Assembly (NCBI GenBank): GCA_028564705.1
Contig: JAPXFQ010000344.1
Span: 1,245,001 to 1,309,000 of the forward strand
Source: Apricaphanius iberus
Taxonomy: Eukaryota; Chordata; Actinopteri; Cyprinodontiformes; Aphaniidae
DNA: 64,000 nucleotides
Direction of reading: 5' to 3'
The position numbers were made by a program, and so were the translations under genes. Below, one piece after another: positions 31,491 through 44,360 of the stretch. Positions within the stretch are counted from its first letter, which is position 1. Every line of letters begins with the position of its first letter. The notes under the pieces were generated by a model that was given only the letters and a program-made list of their open reading frames with translations, was not told the origin of the DNA and did not search any database.

Positions 31491-33544
31491 AGGCGTCTCT
31501 CCACTAGTACCTTTTGCCAAGCCGGTACTTCGGTAACGCGACTCGACACGGCTCGACTCGTTTTGTGTTGCCTCACAGTTGCAACAAACCAGAGCGTCTG
31601 AAATGAGTGGGTGCATCATATGGTGGGCAGCCCCAGAGTACGTAGCGGGAAGTAAACAAAGGCTCGGAGAGGAAGAAGAACAATGGCGACCTCACTAGCG
31701 ATCCTGAGCTTTTTGCTCAGTTCGTGGATTTCTGTAGATGCACGTCGAAGAGAAAGCCTCTCTTATCGAAGAATAAAGAACCCTAAAAAGCTGCACACTC
31801 CAAGGAAAAACATGGTGGAGTAGTACAAACGAGTGTGAGAAGCTCTGCAGGAGAATGACGGGACAGGACCCCGGCAGCTTGTGAGGGTAAGCCGATGCAA
31901 ATACTACCCTGATGTGGTGGGCTATGAATATGCTCTGGGTTTTTACTTATTCCCTAAAGCCCAGCGTAAAAACCTATGTTAACAAGTTGGCTTTATTAGT
32001 AAGTATCGTGTGTGTGCGTGTTTCAGATGACTACTCTGTGAAGTTGTCGCAGCCGACCGTTGGTTGGGTTGTTTAACTGGGCCTTGAAGTGATGAGACGT
32101 TGTTCTGGGTTTCACCGAAGCTCAGTGCGACAGAACTTCAGGATGTGGGAACAAATTCATCTACATGTGCAGCAAACTACGTCCAGCGCTGGAGCGACGC
32201 AGCTTTTCGCCTCTGTGTCCCCTTAAAGAAAGGAGTTGCCATATACATGCTACGAATTCTATGAATTACAAACCACAACTGTATGTTTTGTAATAAAGCT
32301 GTGTGCTTTGAAAATTTTTTCAGTTTTTTTAAATCAGCACCACTACAGCGCTTTTCAGCAGCTTTCAAATGTATGTAGTTTACTTATTTAGTAGCGCAAT
32401 ACTTTTTAACTTTTAACAGCCAGAGCAAATGTTGCTATCATATTTTTAAAATGTTGCTGAACCCTGATGCCAGATATAATATTGTAAAATGATTCCACCA
32501 ACCAGCGTGTAATGAAACTGCAAATGATAATACAAGCGTATCGCTTGGACATTTTTATTGGAGAGGTATAGAAAAAGTTCAGAAACAAAAGTCCAGCTGC
32601 ACATGCCTGTGGGTCATGGTTTAGTCTTCAGCATTCCAGGAAGGTTTGATTGAAGGCAGATTGAAGGCGTCGTGTCATCTCCACCCTCCGTAAGCTGGTT
32701 CTTGCTTCTGCTCCATCAGAAGAAGGTGTTCATCCCTCTGCAACGGATCGCAGATATTTTTTTAAAGTATTATGCTTACAGTGCACTTAAAACATACACT
32801 AAGAATTAAAATTAAGACATAGAAACAAATGTCTCACTGTGCTGCAGAAAGCGTAAGTAGATCATTCATATTTACAAAAACAAAAAACGACATCAGAACT
32901 AATTTGGATAACTGATAATAAAAAGAACTGTCATACTGAAGATAATATGCAGATGAATAGGTCAATATTGTGAATAAAATATACAAGCGGCATTAAATTT
33001 GCTTCTTACCGAGAGTACAAGACAGCGAGTTCAGGGCTTCGCCGTTCTCCGTTTGTCTGCTTCGGCCTGCAGGTGAGAGCCTTCGGCTCTGAACCAAGAT
33101 CAGCTCCCGGTCCTCCTTGATAACTCTCTCACAGCGAGCAGCTCCATCCAGCTCACACTGAATCTTCTCTTCAGCCTACAAGCTCAGAAATGCTGAAACT
33201 CCGGTTGGATCACAGCACTGGTTTTTAACGTTGTCTTTGTTCTTCAGCAAACACTAAACACATCCACTCGCTGTAGCGAGGTTTCAAAATGGCGGTCGGT
33301 TTGTTGTTAAAAGACGCTGTCAAGTTACTCTCCAGTGACTCCGCCCTCCAGCTAATTGGTGACTGACAGCCGTCTGACGTTGCTTTTCAGTACCAGTTCA
33401 GCACGGATGGAACCACAGCAGAGCTGGTACTAAAAGTAGTATCGGCTCGGAGCGGCTCAGCCAAACTTCTGCCAGTCGAGAGAAAAAGGTACTGAGGTCA
33501 AGTCGATCTGAGTCGAGTCGAATCGTACCGGTGGAGTGATGCCT
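31491..33544 (+). mobile_element. PIF/Harbinger-like DNA transposon, decayed, about 2.05 kb
   Basis: Ends: left AGGCGTCTCTCCACTAGTAC and right, read inward, AGGCATCACTCCACCGGTAC, 16 of 20 alike. Subterminal regions on both sides are rich in 'cgactcg'-type repeats, also inverted. Flanks read TAA on the left and TAT on the right, so a 3-bp TWA-type duplication is possible but imperfect. A transposase-like stretch lies at 32130-32250. It sits only 27 bp beyond the 3' LTR. Confidence 0.6.
32130..32250 (+). pseudogene. HARBI1-like transposase fragment
   Basis: QNFRM in one frame is followed, after a frameshift, by NKFIYMCSKLRPALERRSF. In a third phase it continues as PLKKGVAIYML. The order FRM...F.Y.C.KLRPALER......PL...K.VAI matches the N-terminal block of fish HARBI1-like (PIF/Harbinger) transposases. 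The DDE part was not found and the frame shifts at least twice, so it is a relic. Confidence 0.5.
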
Positions 33545-33670
33545 ATGGTTGAATCACATGAACCCCCACTTTACAAGTATGTTTAAATCAGGAGACAGGA
33601 TTGGCATGAGGTGCATACTGTATCTACAAAACTGCAGTCCATAGAAGGTCAGCCTCGTGGAAGAGGGGTG

Positions 33671-33990
33671 AGAATCAGAATCAGAATCAGCTTTAATGGC
33701 CAAATATGACACATACAAGGAATTTGACTCCGGCAACTTTTCTCTCCAGTACAGAACTTAAATAAGTGAAATAAAAAAGGAAAAGGAGGATGTCTGTTTT
33801 ACAGTCTTTTCATAAATACAGTATTTTCAGTTTCAAAACTACTGCGGTAAGATATACTGAGCCAAAAGGAGTTGATATTTGTTATAAATGTTTTTTTCCA
33901 GGTGTACAATGCAGTGAACAATTGCAAATATACAGTACATACAAAATGCAAATAAAAACATGCACTTTAGAGTATATTAATAAGGGACAA
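33671..33990 (-). mobile_element. LINE 3' end with (GATTCT)n tail
   Basis: 'agaatcagaatcagaatcag' is followed by 'ctttaatggccaaatatgac' and 'acaaggaatttgactccgg', the reverse complement of a very common fish LINE 3' end. The inner limit is uncertain. Confidence 0.6.
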
Positions 33991-34018
33991 ATTAATCAGT
34001 AACTGCAGAACAATAACA

Positions 34019-34020
<2 letters not shown>

Positions 34021-34081
<61 letters not shown>
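34021..34081. repeat. (GATA)n microsatellite
   Basis: About 15 uninterrupted GATA units. Confidence 0.97.
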
Positions 34082-34083
<2 letters not shown>

Positions 34084-34476
34084 ATTTCACTTTTTCTTAA
34101 AATATTTAACAGTGTGTCACATATGAGGCTAAAGCTTAGTAACCAAATGTCGACTATCATAAGCAGTACCCCCTCTGCCTTTTCTATAATGGAACCTATT
34201 AAACATGAACCACTGTTAAATTATTCATAAGTCTTGTGAGAAGCCATAGGCTACTTCATCAGTCAGTCACCCCCACACTAGATTAGTGTGGTGAATTTGA
34301 ATACCTCACACTGTGTTGTGGCCTTTCATCAGTCAGTTCTGTGATATTAACCATATACCATAAAAGTTGGTGGTTCCCACAGGGTTTTAAAGGTGAAGAC
34401 AAGGTGGGAACTCTGTAATACCACTAAGGGTTGTAACACTATTGATCTATTGATTTATCAATATCTGGTAAGTTTT
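34082..34476. other. Unassigned sequence
   Basis: No feature recognised. Confidence 0.5.
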
Positions 34477-34610
34477 GGCTGCGATGGACTGGCGACCTAT
34501 CCAGGGTGTACCCGCCTGTCACCCATTAACAGCTGGAGATAGGCACCAGCACCCTCCCCCCCGTGATCTCTTAAGGATTAGGCGGTTCGGAAAATGGATG
34601 GATGGATGGT
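34477..34610 (+). repeat. SINE 3' tail with (GGAT)n
   Basis: 'gcgatggactggcgacctat', 'agctggagataggcaccagc' and 'ttaaggattaggcggttcgg' plus GGAT repeats match the tail of the SINEs at 17028 and 56835. The head is missing. Confidence 0.8.
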
Positions 34611-35633
34611 AAGTTTTGGCTTCAAGAGTACAGCTTGAAAGCTTCAAAGGTTGAACTCAGTTATCTGGAGTGGTGGTTTAGACTATTTCATTCAGTTTAT
34701 GGCAGATTTCTGGGATGCATCAAGGTAGCACTCCATAACCTCTTATGGAATAAGGTATTTCAAGTGTTCTAAAGAGTTAAGCTTAGGCCTCTTACTGTAA
34801 GAAGATGTCATATCTCCTAGTATCTCCCAGTATTTAAATAATTGCAATATGTTTGTTTTTTTTCTTCAAGAATGGAGCCTTGCACTGAGGGCTTGCCAAA
34901 AAGGCATTCTGGCTGAGTACATTACCTAATGTTCTTGTGCAAAAACCTGTGCCTTCTAATTCCTGGTCATTTTGGAGTCCGTCCAAAGTGGTTTTTGGCT
35001 CCTGATTATTATTTTGACTGTCCCTTATAAGGGACAACTGAGCCTGATTGGTTTATGTTGTAAATATTGTATATCACTTTTTCAGTCAGAGGACCACAAA
35101 GCACTTTACACTACATTTACTCATTCATGCAAACATTCACATGCTAGAGGTTGTAAGATACATTGTAGTCACAGCTGGGGGAACACTGGGGCACACTGAA
35201 AAAATGATGTAGTATTTGTTTACAATATCTGTCTCGCTACCATATTTCCTGATTCCAGAGCAAATCACATCTGAGCCCACAAGGATGCCAAGTCTGCAAC
35301 ACTAAACAGTACAAAGCCATTTGTAATCTGCTCACAGTAAAATATTAGTCTCAAAAATATCTCAAGATACTTTTTTAGTTATCAGCAATGCAATGTTGCA
35401 GTGAAATGTATTTATATACTTATCAACTTACTGTGTATAACTCGTCTTCGCTCTTCATCTTGTTTGTTCTGGCTGATCAGTAACTTGCAACTCTGCATGA
35501 AATTCACTGATGGCAGTACTTCAATTTGATCACAAGATGTCAATATTACATATTTTACAATAAACGATTACATGTTTTAGTTGTAGAATGAGTGTTTTGC
35601 TTCTTTTATAATGTAACTGGTATATACACTCCC
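34611..35633. other. Unassigned sequence
   Basis: No gene or repeat recognised. Confidence 0.5.
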
Positions 35634-36153
35634 TGCATCCGAATGCTTACTATTTACTACATGTTACGTAGTAACTACTATTCGACCGTTGATGTAGTAA
35701 ATAGTACATAGCAAAGGAGCGAGTAGTAGGAATGAAATCGGACGTACTGCTCCGCCATTTTGCTGTCCTTTGACCCAGATATTTACATTACGTTAGGTCG
35801 CCTGTGGTCCTGTTAAACAAGCTTACCAACTTAAATGTTTAATCAGTTGTCAAAAAACATTTAAAGTAATCAGTAAAATCGCTACACTTTTATATTTATA
35901 AGCATAAATCTTGGTGGTGTCAATCGTTGACAGTTCCTCGGTAGCCCAGGTCGCTCTTCTTCTACAGTTTTGGTGCTTCCACTGCATTGTGGGATAGCGT
36001 AGCGTCCACCGGCTGCTTACTGTGGTGGTAGTACACATCTGTGAACTTTATGCCTACTACTCCAAACCATACTGGAGATTCGGATCTACTAAACTGATCG
36101 CATACTACTTTTCGCCTAAATGGTAGCAAGCGTAGTAGGGGTTTTCGGATGCA
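35634..36153. mobile_element. MITE, about 520 bp
   Basis: Ends TGCATCCGAATGC (35634) and, read inward from 36153, TGCATCCGAAAACC form inverted repeats of 10 bases plus weaker matches. Subterminal 'ctactatt/tagtag' motifs are mirrored on both sides ('gtagtaaatagta', 'gtagtagggg'). No clean target duplication was seen, so the superfamily is open. Confidence 0.6.
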
Positions 36154-38090
36154 GCAAATGGACTCTCCTCCGCTACATTCTGTAACAGTAGTGGACAGAG
36201 TTTACATGACCTTGCTACAATAGCTTGTGACCAGCAAACTAAAACTTTTGTTTTTCTTTTTTTCTTTTTCATTCAAGAGAAACAGATGAGTCAGCATTGC
36301 CTTTAACCTCAGAATCACCTCAGTTTGTCTTTTAAAGCACAGCCCTATCCGTGACCTAAAGCATGCCTGACTAAACGGTGGGGAAACTATTAGAAAGAGA
36401 AAGACCAATGCCTAATTATTTATGAAGACAATTATCCTCCAAGAGTAGTTTCAATATGTCTACGTGTTTGTGTGCAAGAGAGTAGCAGTCAGAGAAAGAT
36501 TTAAAGGAAATCTCAGGTTTTGTAAAACATGTACAAATGCAGCTTTTGAAAGGAGTCTAAGAGCCAATGAGGCCACGCTGTTGTCTAATGCCAAAAAAAA
36601 CCATTGGTCTCTTTATCTGGGTCTCAATTATTCAATGAGAAAGCACCTTCCCCCTTATGAGTATAGAGCTGATATTGGACTCTACATTACCTTACGACAG
36701 GGGAATAGTAGGACTGCAGTACATTCCACCTGAGAGGCTTTTCTGGGACCAGGCACCGGCTGTGCCCCTAATGACATCATCTATTTCTCTGGGCCTCCTG
36801 GAACACAATTATGGTGATTTACAATTTATTCACATCTGTTGTTGTGTTGAATTCTTTTGTACTCATTTCAGCTGTTCAAAGCTGTGATCTACTTCTCTGC
36901 ACCAGTGGTGTAGTGAATAGCCTTCGGTGGATCAGCAAATACCCCGTTAAAATATGTTGAACATCAGAATACAGTTGAACATTTATCAAATCATATATAG
37001 AGCCACCTGGGTTGACCCCCATCTGTACTGTACTAGTCAGTGTTGGACAAATACCGTTAGTGAAGCACTCAACACATCTGTCACACGAAATGAGCGGCTA
37101 CTGAACAGCCTTTATTGTGAATTACAAAAAATTTAATTTAATATATTGAGCCAGACAGATGTCATAAGCAGTAACCTTCCATGGGCAGCCTGTGATATGA
37201 TGAAAGTAGATTATTCTCCAGCTCAGTGTTTAAATTATTATATTGATTTTAAATGTCACGGGCATAACAGTATTTGGAATACAGTCATAACTGTTAACAT
37301 CCATACTAACTGGGCATTCAGGAGTATGTAATTTGATCTAGCTGAGAAAAAAAGTATTTTGTTTTAAATTTGTGTTTAGGACAGATTCCAACAAATATAG
37401 CAATCAAAATACATGAATTGGGGGAGTTTGATTTTATCATGCAGAAGTATCATATTGACATATCTAAATTTAATTGTAATCATTCTAAATATTGCAGAGG
37501 GATGAGTAAAGGGAATAACAGTTCTGTAATCTGCCCACTTCATGTAAAATTAGTAGTTCTTGAGGAAAGTCCCTAGAGTTTGTTGATAATTCATTTGAGT
37601 TATTTTGATATGACAACTGGGCACAAAAATAGCTTACCACAAGTTGGAAAATGGTCTAATTTATACTTGTTTAATGACACATTGTATGAGAAAATTATCT
37701 GTACTGCCATTGGCCCTATACGGTAAACTTCTCCATTGGGTTTTTATACTAGATCATTTGTATTATAGTGCTCAGTAATGTTGAGGAAGACTTAATCAGA
37801 AACATTGCTTTGCCTAGGTGCATGGTTCATTCTGAAAAGTTATTATCCACCCAATTGTGCAAAATTTACACTAGAAAAAATAAAATAGAATAGACTCTGT
37901 CCACTAAAATAGTTGTTCAGACGCAGCAATGTGAGAGGACTAGCTAAAAAAACATACTCTCAAATTAAAGACACCTTGTCACCCAATTTTCACGACACTA
38001 AATGACACATTACAATAAAACAGATGTGTCATTTATAAAAAAAATCATATTCATATATTGATATTCAATTTTTTCATAATTTTTCAGACT
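36154..38090. other. Unassigned sequence, about 1.9 kb
   Basis: Several 60-90 codon frames (36464-36733, 37146-37331, 37370-37576) show no family motif. The 36950-37580 part could be old repeat sequence, but no ends are visible. Confidence 0.4.
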
Positions 38091-38094
38091 TTAT

Positions 38095-38165
38095 GTGGCG
38101 TAGTGGTTAATGTGGGTGCCCCATGTACAGAAGGCCTCACTCCTTGGCACAGTTGGGTCAGATCC
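38095..38165 (+). repeat. SINE head fragment, tRNA-like
   Basis: 'atgtggcgtagtggttaatg' and 'ggtgccccatgtacagaagg' followed by 'gggtcagatcccatcc' resemble the A-box to B-box region of a common percomorph tRNA-derived SINE. The body is missing. Confidence 0.5.
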
Positions 38166-38168
38166 CAT

Positions 38169-38866
38169 CCTCATGTATCAAACAAACAAAACGTTTAAAA
38201 AACATACTTAAGTTGAGCAAAAAAAAAAGGTTTACTTGCAAAAATAAATTTTTCGATCTATAAAACGTTGAGTACGCACAGATGCATGCAATTTCAACTT
38301 CAACGTTCTTCGGTGTCTTTGCATCATATCCCACCTCCTACACACCCACTTAAATCGTCAATACAAGTGCCAGTGGCGTGATCTTCAGTACATTCCAGCA
38401 TCCATTGTACAGCGTTATGCAGGAGTGTCACTGCTGTATTTGTATGTCTATTCATCATAATTAATAGACCTCTAGTGCATTTGCTATATAATCTGAAGAT
38501 GTACAAATGAACATACGGCGATATGATTCTTAAAAGCAACATAATTTCGCTGAGATTCTCATTTTATTCTGAGATCAGAGATGGAGTGGAGGCTGACTAT
38601 TGGTTGTATTTATGTGTGTGTGTGTGTGTGTGTGTGTACGAGGTTCTACAAATTGTGTTTAAATTCACAATTTAGCCGTCTCATCGGCTGTATTGGCAGT
38701 TTCTTCCATGTCCAAAATGTGCATAAGCATGTGTTTTAGTCTGCTTAAAGTTGTGCACATTTTTCCGTCATGCTTTTTTTCTATAAATGTAAAGTTTGAG
38801 TAGAAAGTGTCTTACTCAATTTTCAGAAACTGTTTTATGGGTAACCAAGTTTATAAATGAGACCCC
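38169..38866. mobile_element. Non-autonomous DNA-transposon-like repeat, copy 2
   Basis: Shares both flanks with the copy at 1-570. The ends TCATGTATCAAAC and, read inward from the right, TCTCATTTATAAAC are weakly inverted. A (TG)n tract lies inside. It has no coding capacity. Confidence 0.5.
38611..38637. repeat. (TG)n microsatellite
   Basis: About 13 TG units. Confidence 0.95.
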
Positions 38867-41813
38867 AGAGCTCCATACCTCCAAATAAAAAAGATTTAAA
38901 AATCCTTTTAACCAGGTGGTAAAATCACCTTGGCTGACCTTAATAATACATAGGACACATTTAATGAGTATGCTTAATAAATCAGAGAGGATTTTTTTCT
39001 CATTTCTCACTTTCATACTTCAGTCACAGGGTATGCACACATCATGGGGACTGCCACAATCAGTTCATCTTAAACATGTGATATATTACACTGAAATTAG
39101 AGACAATCGCAAAGCAAGTCTCAGTATAAGTGGTGCAGAACCAACTTAGAATTTCATGGCTATGTTGAGAGAAGGTGGGAATTGTGAGGTTTCAAGGGGG
39201 GTATCAATGAGCACAGAATGAATCTAAACTTGAATCTCATTTAGTTGAATTGAGTTCTTTTACTTATTGCTTCTTTCTTTATAGGAATTGTTAAATAGGC
39301 ATGATTATTATACTGCAACGACTACACAAGACTGATTGAGCAATAGTTAGACACATTTTAATTTTGTCAGCAGACGCACATCAAACCCATGGGAAGTGAT
39401 GTATTCTGATTACGTCCCTCACGTTTAACATGCTTAGCAATACAGAGGGAAGATGGTAGAAAACTGTAATTACTTTACCACAGCAAAAGTTCGATGCCAG
39501 AATATCTCAGAATTTCACTGGCAAGAGCATTGCTTAATCTACCAGTACTTTTACTTCAAAGAAAAACTTCTGGAGTGAAATAAAAATATGAATGTGGTTG
39601 GAATGAAAGTCCTTTTCAGCTGTTTTCTTTACATAATTGAACTCACCACTAATACATCGTAGAGCATATCAGAAACATTAACATATAATCTTTTAGTTTT
39701 ACCATAATATGTAAACTAAGCATATTCTTCATAGAAAATTTTATTCAGCGTAGTATTGTGCATTTCTGTGTTTGTCCACATCTCACCGTGAATGGAACAT
39801 TTCTATATATATACTGCAATGACATGAATCTGTTCAAACATTCCAGCTGCACACTTCAAAGAGTAGCATTGGTACAGCTCAGCAGGGAAGGGACTCAGGC
39901 CCCAAAGAGACCATGCAAAAAAAAGAAAAAAGGCAGTTTCAGTTCTTAGCCAGTTTGACAGAGGTTATGCTTCTCATCTTCTTTCTCTCCCTCTCCACTT
40001 TCTGCCATCCTCCCAAAAGGTAGAAATTATAGATTGCATATTATCTTTGAAATTTGACCTGCACCTAAGGCAAGTTTGATGCAATTAAACTTTTTTTTGG
40101 AAGAAACTATAGAAATTAAAGCTGATATAAAGGTCTGCCTCTTTGGGTAATGTATCAGATCAAAGAACCTACACAACACAGCAATGCTTGTAACAGGTGC
40201 AAGACATAAGTTTTAATCCACCTCAAATGTTTTTCGTTTTGTTTTTTAAATATAGATTATCACATGCAGAATGCTTATGGAACAGACTTTAAGACACAAT
40301 GAAACATAATTACCTATTTCCCTCAGGAGGTTACAGACTGCTGCTTATCAATGGAAAGGGGGGGGGAAATAACTGTAATTCTACATTCTGGAGTCAGTTG
40401 AAGGCTATGTTCACAGTAAGTTTATGATTATTATTTTTTTTTTACAGAATGGGAATTGACTCAGACAGCCAATAAGTATTGTGAAATAGCTTCAGAAGGT
40501 GAAACTTTCATTCTCCATCCGACAGACCATATATTTCAGATGTGTTTGGTGAATACTTTCTATTACTTCTTGGCATTTCTTCCCTTTTGCAATCACCTTT
40601 GAGGAATAAGGTATCCACACCGAAAACAGAAACTTTACTTGGTAAGAAAATGGTAACACCAAATAACTGGGTTTAACATTATATACATATTTTAAATAAA
40701 TAACAGGACACTTTTAAATAAGTTGTCACAGTTGCTATGATACAAAGACATGAAAGACATACTATTACCTCAACTGAGCAATGCACTAAGAGAGATCATT
40801 ATGGCTTCCAATACCATAAAAAAGGTTGTTGGCTGGAGTCTTGGCAATGTTTGGGAAAGGAACACCGCTTTTTTTTTCAGTTCCCCACCCTCATGCCCTT
40901 CCCACAAAACTCCGGTTTAGTAGCAGCTGCTAAACTATTCAAAGGCTAAGTGTAGGGATTTCATCTTTGTAAACAACCCTAGGACGACAAGGTTATTATC
41001 TTTGCGCAAATCATTTCACAGAGGACTGCCTTTCTTAACAAAAGCCTTTGTATTTCCACTTCAACTATTTGCCACAAAGTATTTCCATATATATGTCATC
41101 ATAGTTCAATTAATATCCATGTTGTTGATTTTGGAGCAGATCAGATGATGCACGTAAGATTAGAGGCAAACGTATTTTCATGGCATGATATAAGGGTTTG
41201 CCATCCTGCCACAGCCACACCCTCTTTCTAAGCCTTACCCACATGCTATGACACAAAAAAATCCTTCTAAGAATTTTTGCTCCCCAATGCCTAGCGGTGC
41301 ATTCAAACCGAATGCATTTGAAGCATTGTAGGCATCAGGTTTACATGTAAAGTAAATGGAGAAGCATCTTTCCAAGCTACAAGGAATTTGCAGTGAAAAG
41401 TGCAGGGAATGGATGTCTTTTGGTTGGTTTTTTTTGTTAATAAAACCGATGAATACAAAGACTGGTGGCCAGTAACAGCTGGGGTTGAACTCTCTGCTCC
41501 TCTCAAACATTTCATCATCACCTTTCTTACTTCTCCTTCACTCTGTCCCTCTTGTCTGTCGCCTTTTCCTCCCTCTTCATCTCTGTCTTCCTCTCTCCTG
41601 GCCACATCCTCTGTAAGGTTGTGTGTTTGTGCGTCTGTTTTTTGGTTGTAGGGAGTCATCTGGTCAGAGAGGATCTGTGGTGGATATCAGCTGCACGGGT
41701 TTATGGCACTCACCTGGTGTCAATCAGGCATTTGTGTTCCTGGGCTTCTTAATGATCTAGCTGTCATTCAGCGCCTGATGGTTACCATACCGGTACCTCC
41801 ACCACTTGATCCA
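38867..41813. other. Unassigned sequence, about 2.9 kb
   Basis: Non-repetitive in appearance. 41500-41660 is a long pyrimidine-rich tract, which opens an antisense Glu/Arg-rich frame of 118 codons (41303-41659) judged to be compositional. No supported gene. Confidence 0.45.
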
Positions 41814-42975
41814 GCTCTGAGAGGGGGACAGGTGGAAGACGGCGTTCAAGACCCCGCTTAGACATTTTGAATATTTGGTTATGACGTTTGGCCTGACAAA
41901 CGCTCCAACAGTATTTCAGTCTTTGATCAATGATGTCCTTTGTGATTCAGTTTGTTTTTGTCAACTTGGACGACATACACATTTTTTCCTCTTCTCTCAC
42001 AGAGCACAAACTCCATGTCAGTCTGGTTCTTCAGAGGCTTCTGGAGAGTCGCCTTTTTGTCAAGGCAGAGAAGTGTGATTTCCACATTCCATCTGTCACA
42101 TTTCTTAGCTACATCATCAAGAGCGGGCAGGTGAAGCCGGATCCTAAGAAATTCAAGCTGTTGCTGAGTGGCCAATTCCATCATCCCGAAAACAGCTCCA
42201 GAGATTTTTGGGATTTGCTAACTTTTACCGCTGCTTCATTAGGAACTACAGCCAGACCCCTGCACCCCTAACGGCGGTTAAATCCACAAGGAGAATTTTC
42301 CGGTGGACTCCTGAGGTAGCTCAAGCCTTTCACAAGTTAAAGAAAAAGTTTGTAAATGCCTCCGTCCTCTCTTAGCCAGACATTGCCAATGAGTTTATTC
42401 GGGAGGTTGATGCATCTGACTCGGGGGTGGGAGCAGTGGTGTCCCAGGTTAGTGAAAAGGATGATAAAATGCATCCATGCGGTGTTTTTTTTTTTCACGG
42501 CATCTTTCTTCCTCAGAGCGCAACCATGAAATGGGGTTTGAGAACTGTTAGCAGTGAAGTTGGCCTTCGAGGAATGGCGCCACTGGCTGGAGGGGGTGCA
42601 ACATCCCATCATTGTTTGTATGGACCATAAGAATCTGGCTTATCTCCAGGAGGCCAAGCGGCCTAACCCTCACCAGTCCAGGTGGTCCTTATTTTTCTCC
42701 CGTTTTAATTTTATTATTTCATATTTGCCTGGCACTAAAAACACAAGACCAGATGCTTTGTCGAGCCAGTTCCTGTCATCCTGGGGTCGGTAGAACAATT
42801 TCGCTTCTCCGTTGGACCTTTTGTTGGCCAACTCTTTTTAGAGATGTGAAGGATTTTGGCTTGTCAAACCAGGGCCTGCAATAAGTCCCACTCACAACCT
42901 CTGGCTGTGCCATCCAGTCCCTGGTCGCATGTTGCGCTGGACTTTGTTACTGAGTTACCGGTGCCCAAACAGCTA
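41814..42975 (+). pseudogene. Ty3/gypsy retrotransposon pol relic (RT, RNase H, start of integrase)
   Basis: Order and motifs fit Ty3/gypsy pol. The RT palm reads [20 protein letters not shown], followed after a frameshift by [14 protein letters not shown]. Next comes [20 protein letters not shown], then [19 protein letters not shown]. RNase H shows [15 protein letters not shown] and, further on, [20 protein letters not shown] and [20 protein letters not shown]. Integrase begins as WSHVALDFVTELP near 42930. The catalytic box reads NLDD where the family normally has YLDD or YVDD. Several frameshifts and stops (for example near 41945, 42180 and 42375) make it inactive. Gag, protease, most of the integrase and LTRs are missing. 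Confidence 0.9.
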
Positions 42976-44040
42976 CAGGTGATGGAAATATTCTGTTTAT
43001 AAACTAACTGACTAGCAGTTTTCCACAAATGCCGTCACCTTAATTGTAATTATGACTAATTCATGACTTTATTTGTACGGGACCCTTTGGCAGCAGGCTA
43101 TCTGCTCTATATTTCAGCCGTTTGATTGAGTTTATAATCACATGCAAGTTTCTAAAATAACCAAAATATATGCTAGTGGTTGAGGTTCCTATTTAAAATA
43201 AATACATCTTGGTTTATTTATTTATTTGATTCTGCATGTGGGTCAGGAGATTAAAGGAAACCATGACATCCTCACATACACCTTACTCCAAACATTTGAA
43301 ATAAAATAGTGAAGTTGATATAAAAACACCAGACATGTGTGCACCTGGGATGGAAATAAACACCACCCATAATACAAACACATGCACATGATCTCTCTTT
43401 TTTCATAGTACTTTCAAGTCCACTTAGGGTTCCTCTTAAAAGGTGTCAATCTTTTCCTGCCTCTTTCTTTTCTGAACTTAATGATACTGCGTGACAAAAT
43501 GACGGTGGTAAGCTTGATAGTGACATGGGTCTGACAAGACTGACTGCTAAATTTTTCGTACTTGCACATTGAAAACAGAAGATAAAGAAGAAAATATCTG
43601 GTGGTATAAATACTATAAACATTACTGTTTTTAAATATTAAAATCATATCCACTTTTTTCATTCTTTACATACCTTTTGACATTTCTCACTTTTTTCTCC
43701 TCAACATGGAGGTACAAACCACAGATAAGTTTCCCCAAAGTTTTCAGCTAATCAACAAACAATCCTCAAAATATCAAATAAACCCATAAATACACTGCTT
43801 ATCAAATACTGCTCCTCCTTCTTAAAGCAGCATATAGCCTAAAAACCGCATTCAGCTAACTTAGCTCCTGAACAATATTCCAATTTGTCTAAAAAAGAAA
43901 TATAATGCAAAAAACATCTAACATAACATGCCAATCTAAAAAGAACATCTTGCTAAACACAGATCAAGCCTACTTAAAAACTTCAAAAGCGCAAGCACTT
44001 ATTCAAAGTGCCTGCAAAAGTGAGATGTTAAATCTGCCTC
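42976..44040. other. Unassigned AT-rich sequence
   Basis: No feature recognised. Confidence 0.5.
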
Positions 44041-44360
44041 CTTGCTCCCCTCCTTCTCAAACATGATACCAGCTTTGAGCGTGACCGGCTGATGATTGGC
44101 TGTTCTACTTTAAGTCCCGACTCTCGTGGTGTTTCAGATTCGTCAGTCAGCTCGCACGGAAGGGGTGGGAACTTATGAGCTGCCAGAGAAACAGAGGAGT
44201 GACTGCAGGCATTTGTGCAAAACTGCAGAAAAAGTGTGGGGGTTGAACCCCCGCACCGGGAAAAGTGTGGGTGTTAAAACACCCACATCCCCCACGGATG
44301 CGACATTTTGTTCATTCGGCCATGACCAGTGTTTTTGCGTCTGCCACTGAGGATGAAAAA
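44041..44360 (+). other. GC-richer block carrying twin hairpins
   Basis: Less AT-rich than its surroundings, with 'gcgtgaccggctgatgattg', 'agtcccgactctcgtggtg' and 'gctcgcacggaaggggtgg'. It could be the end of a mobile element or a promoter-like region. A 74-codon frame crosses it without a known motif. Confidence 0.35.
44234..44287 (+). repeat. Two consecutive hairpins with a compensatory base-pair change
   Basis: Hairpin 1: GTGTGGGGGTT (44234-44244), loop G, AACCCCCGCAC (44246-44256), pairing with one T-G wobble. Hairpin 2: TGTGGGTGTT (44266-44275), loop AA, AACACCCACA (44278-44287), perfect. Both follow an 'aaaag/aaaagtgtggg' lead. They look like a duplicated unit in which a G-C pair of the first became T-A in the second. 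Confidence 0.8.

Noticed and set aside
41303..41659. 118-codon acidic/basic minus frame with ATG
   Set aside because: Its Glu/Arg/Asp-rich half is antisense to a long pyrimidine tract. No motif, and no splice context that makes a gene.
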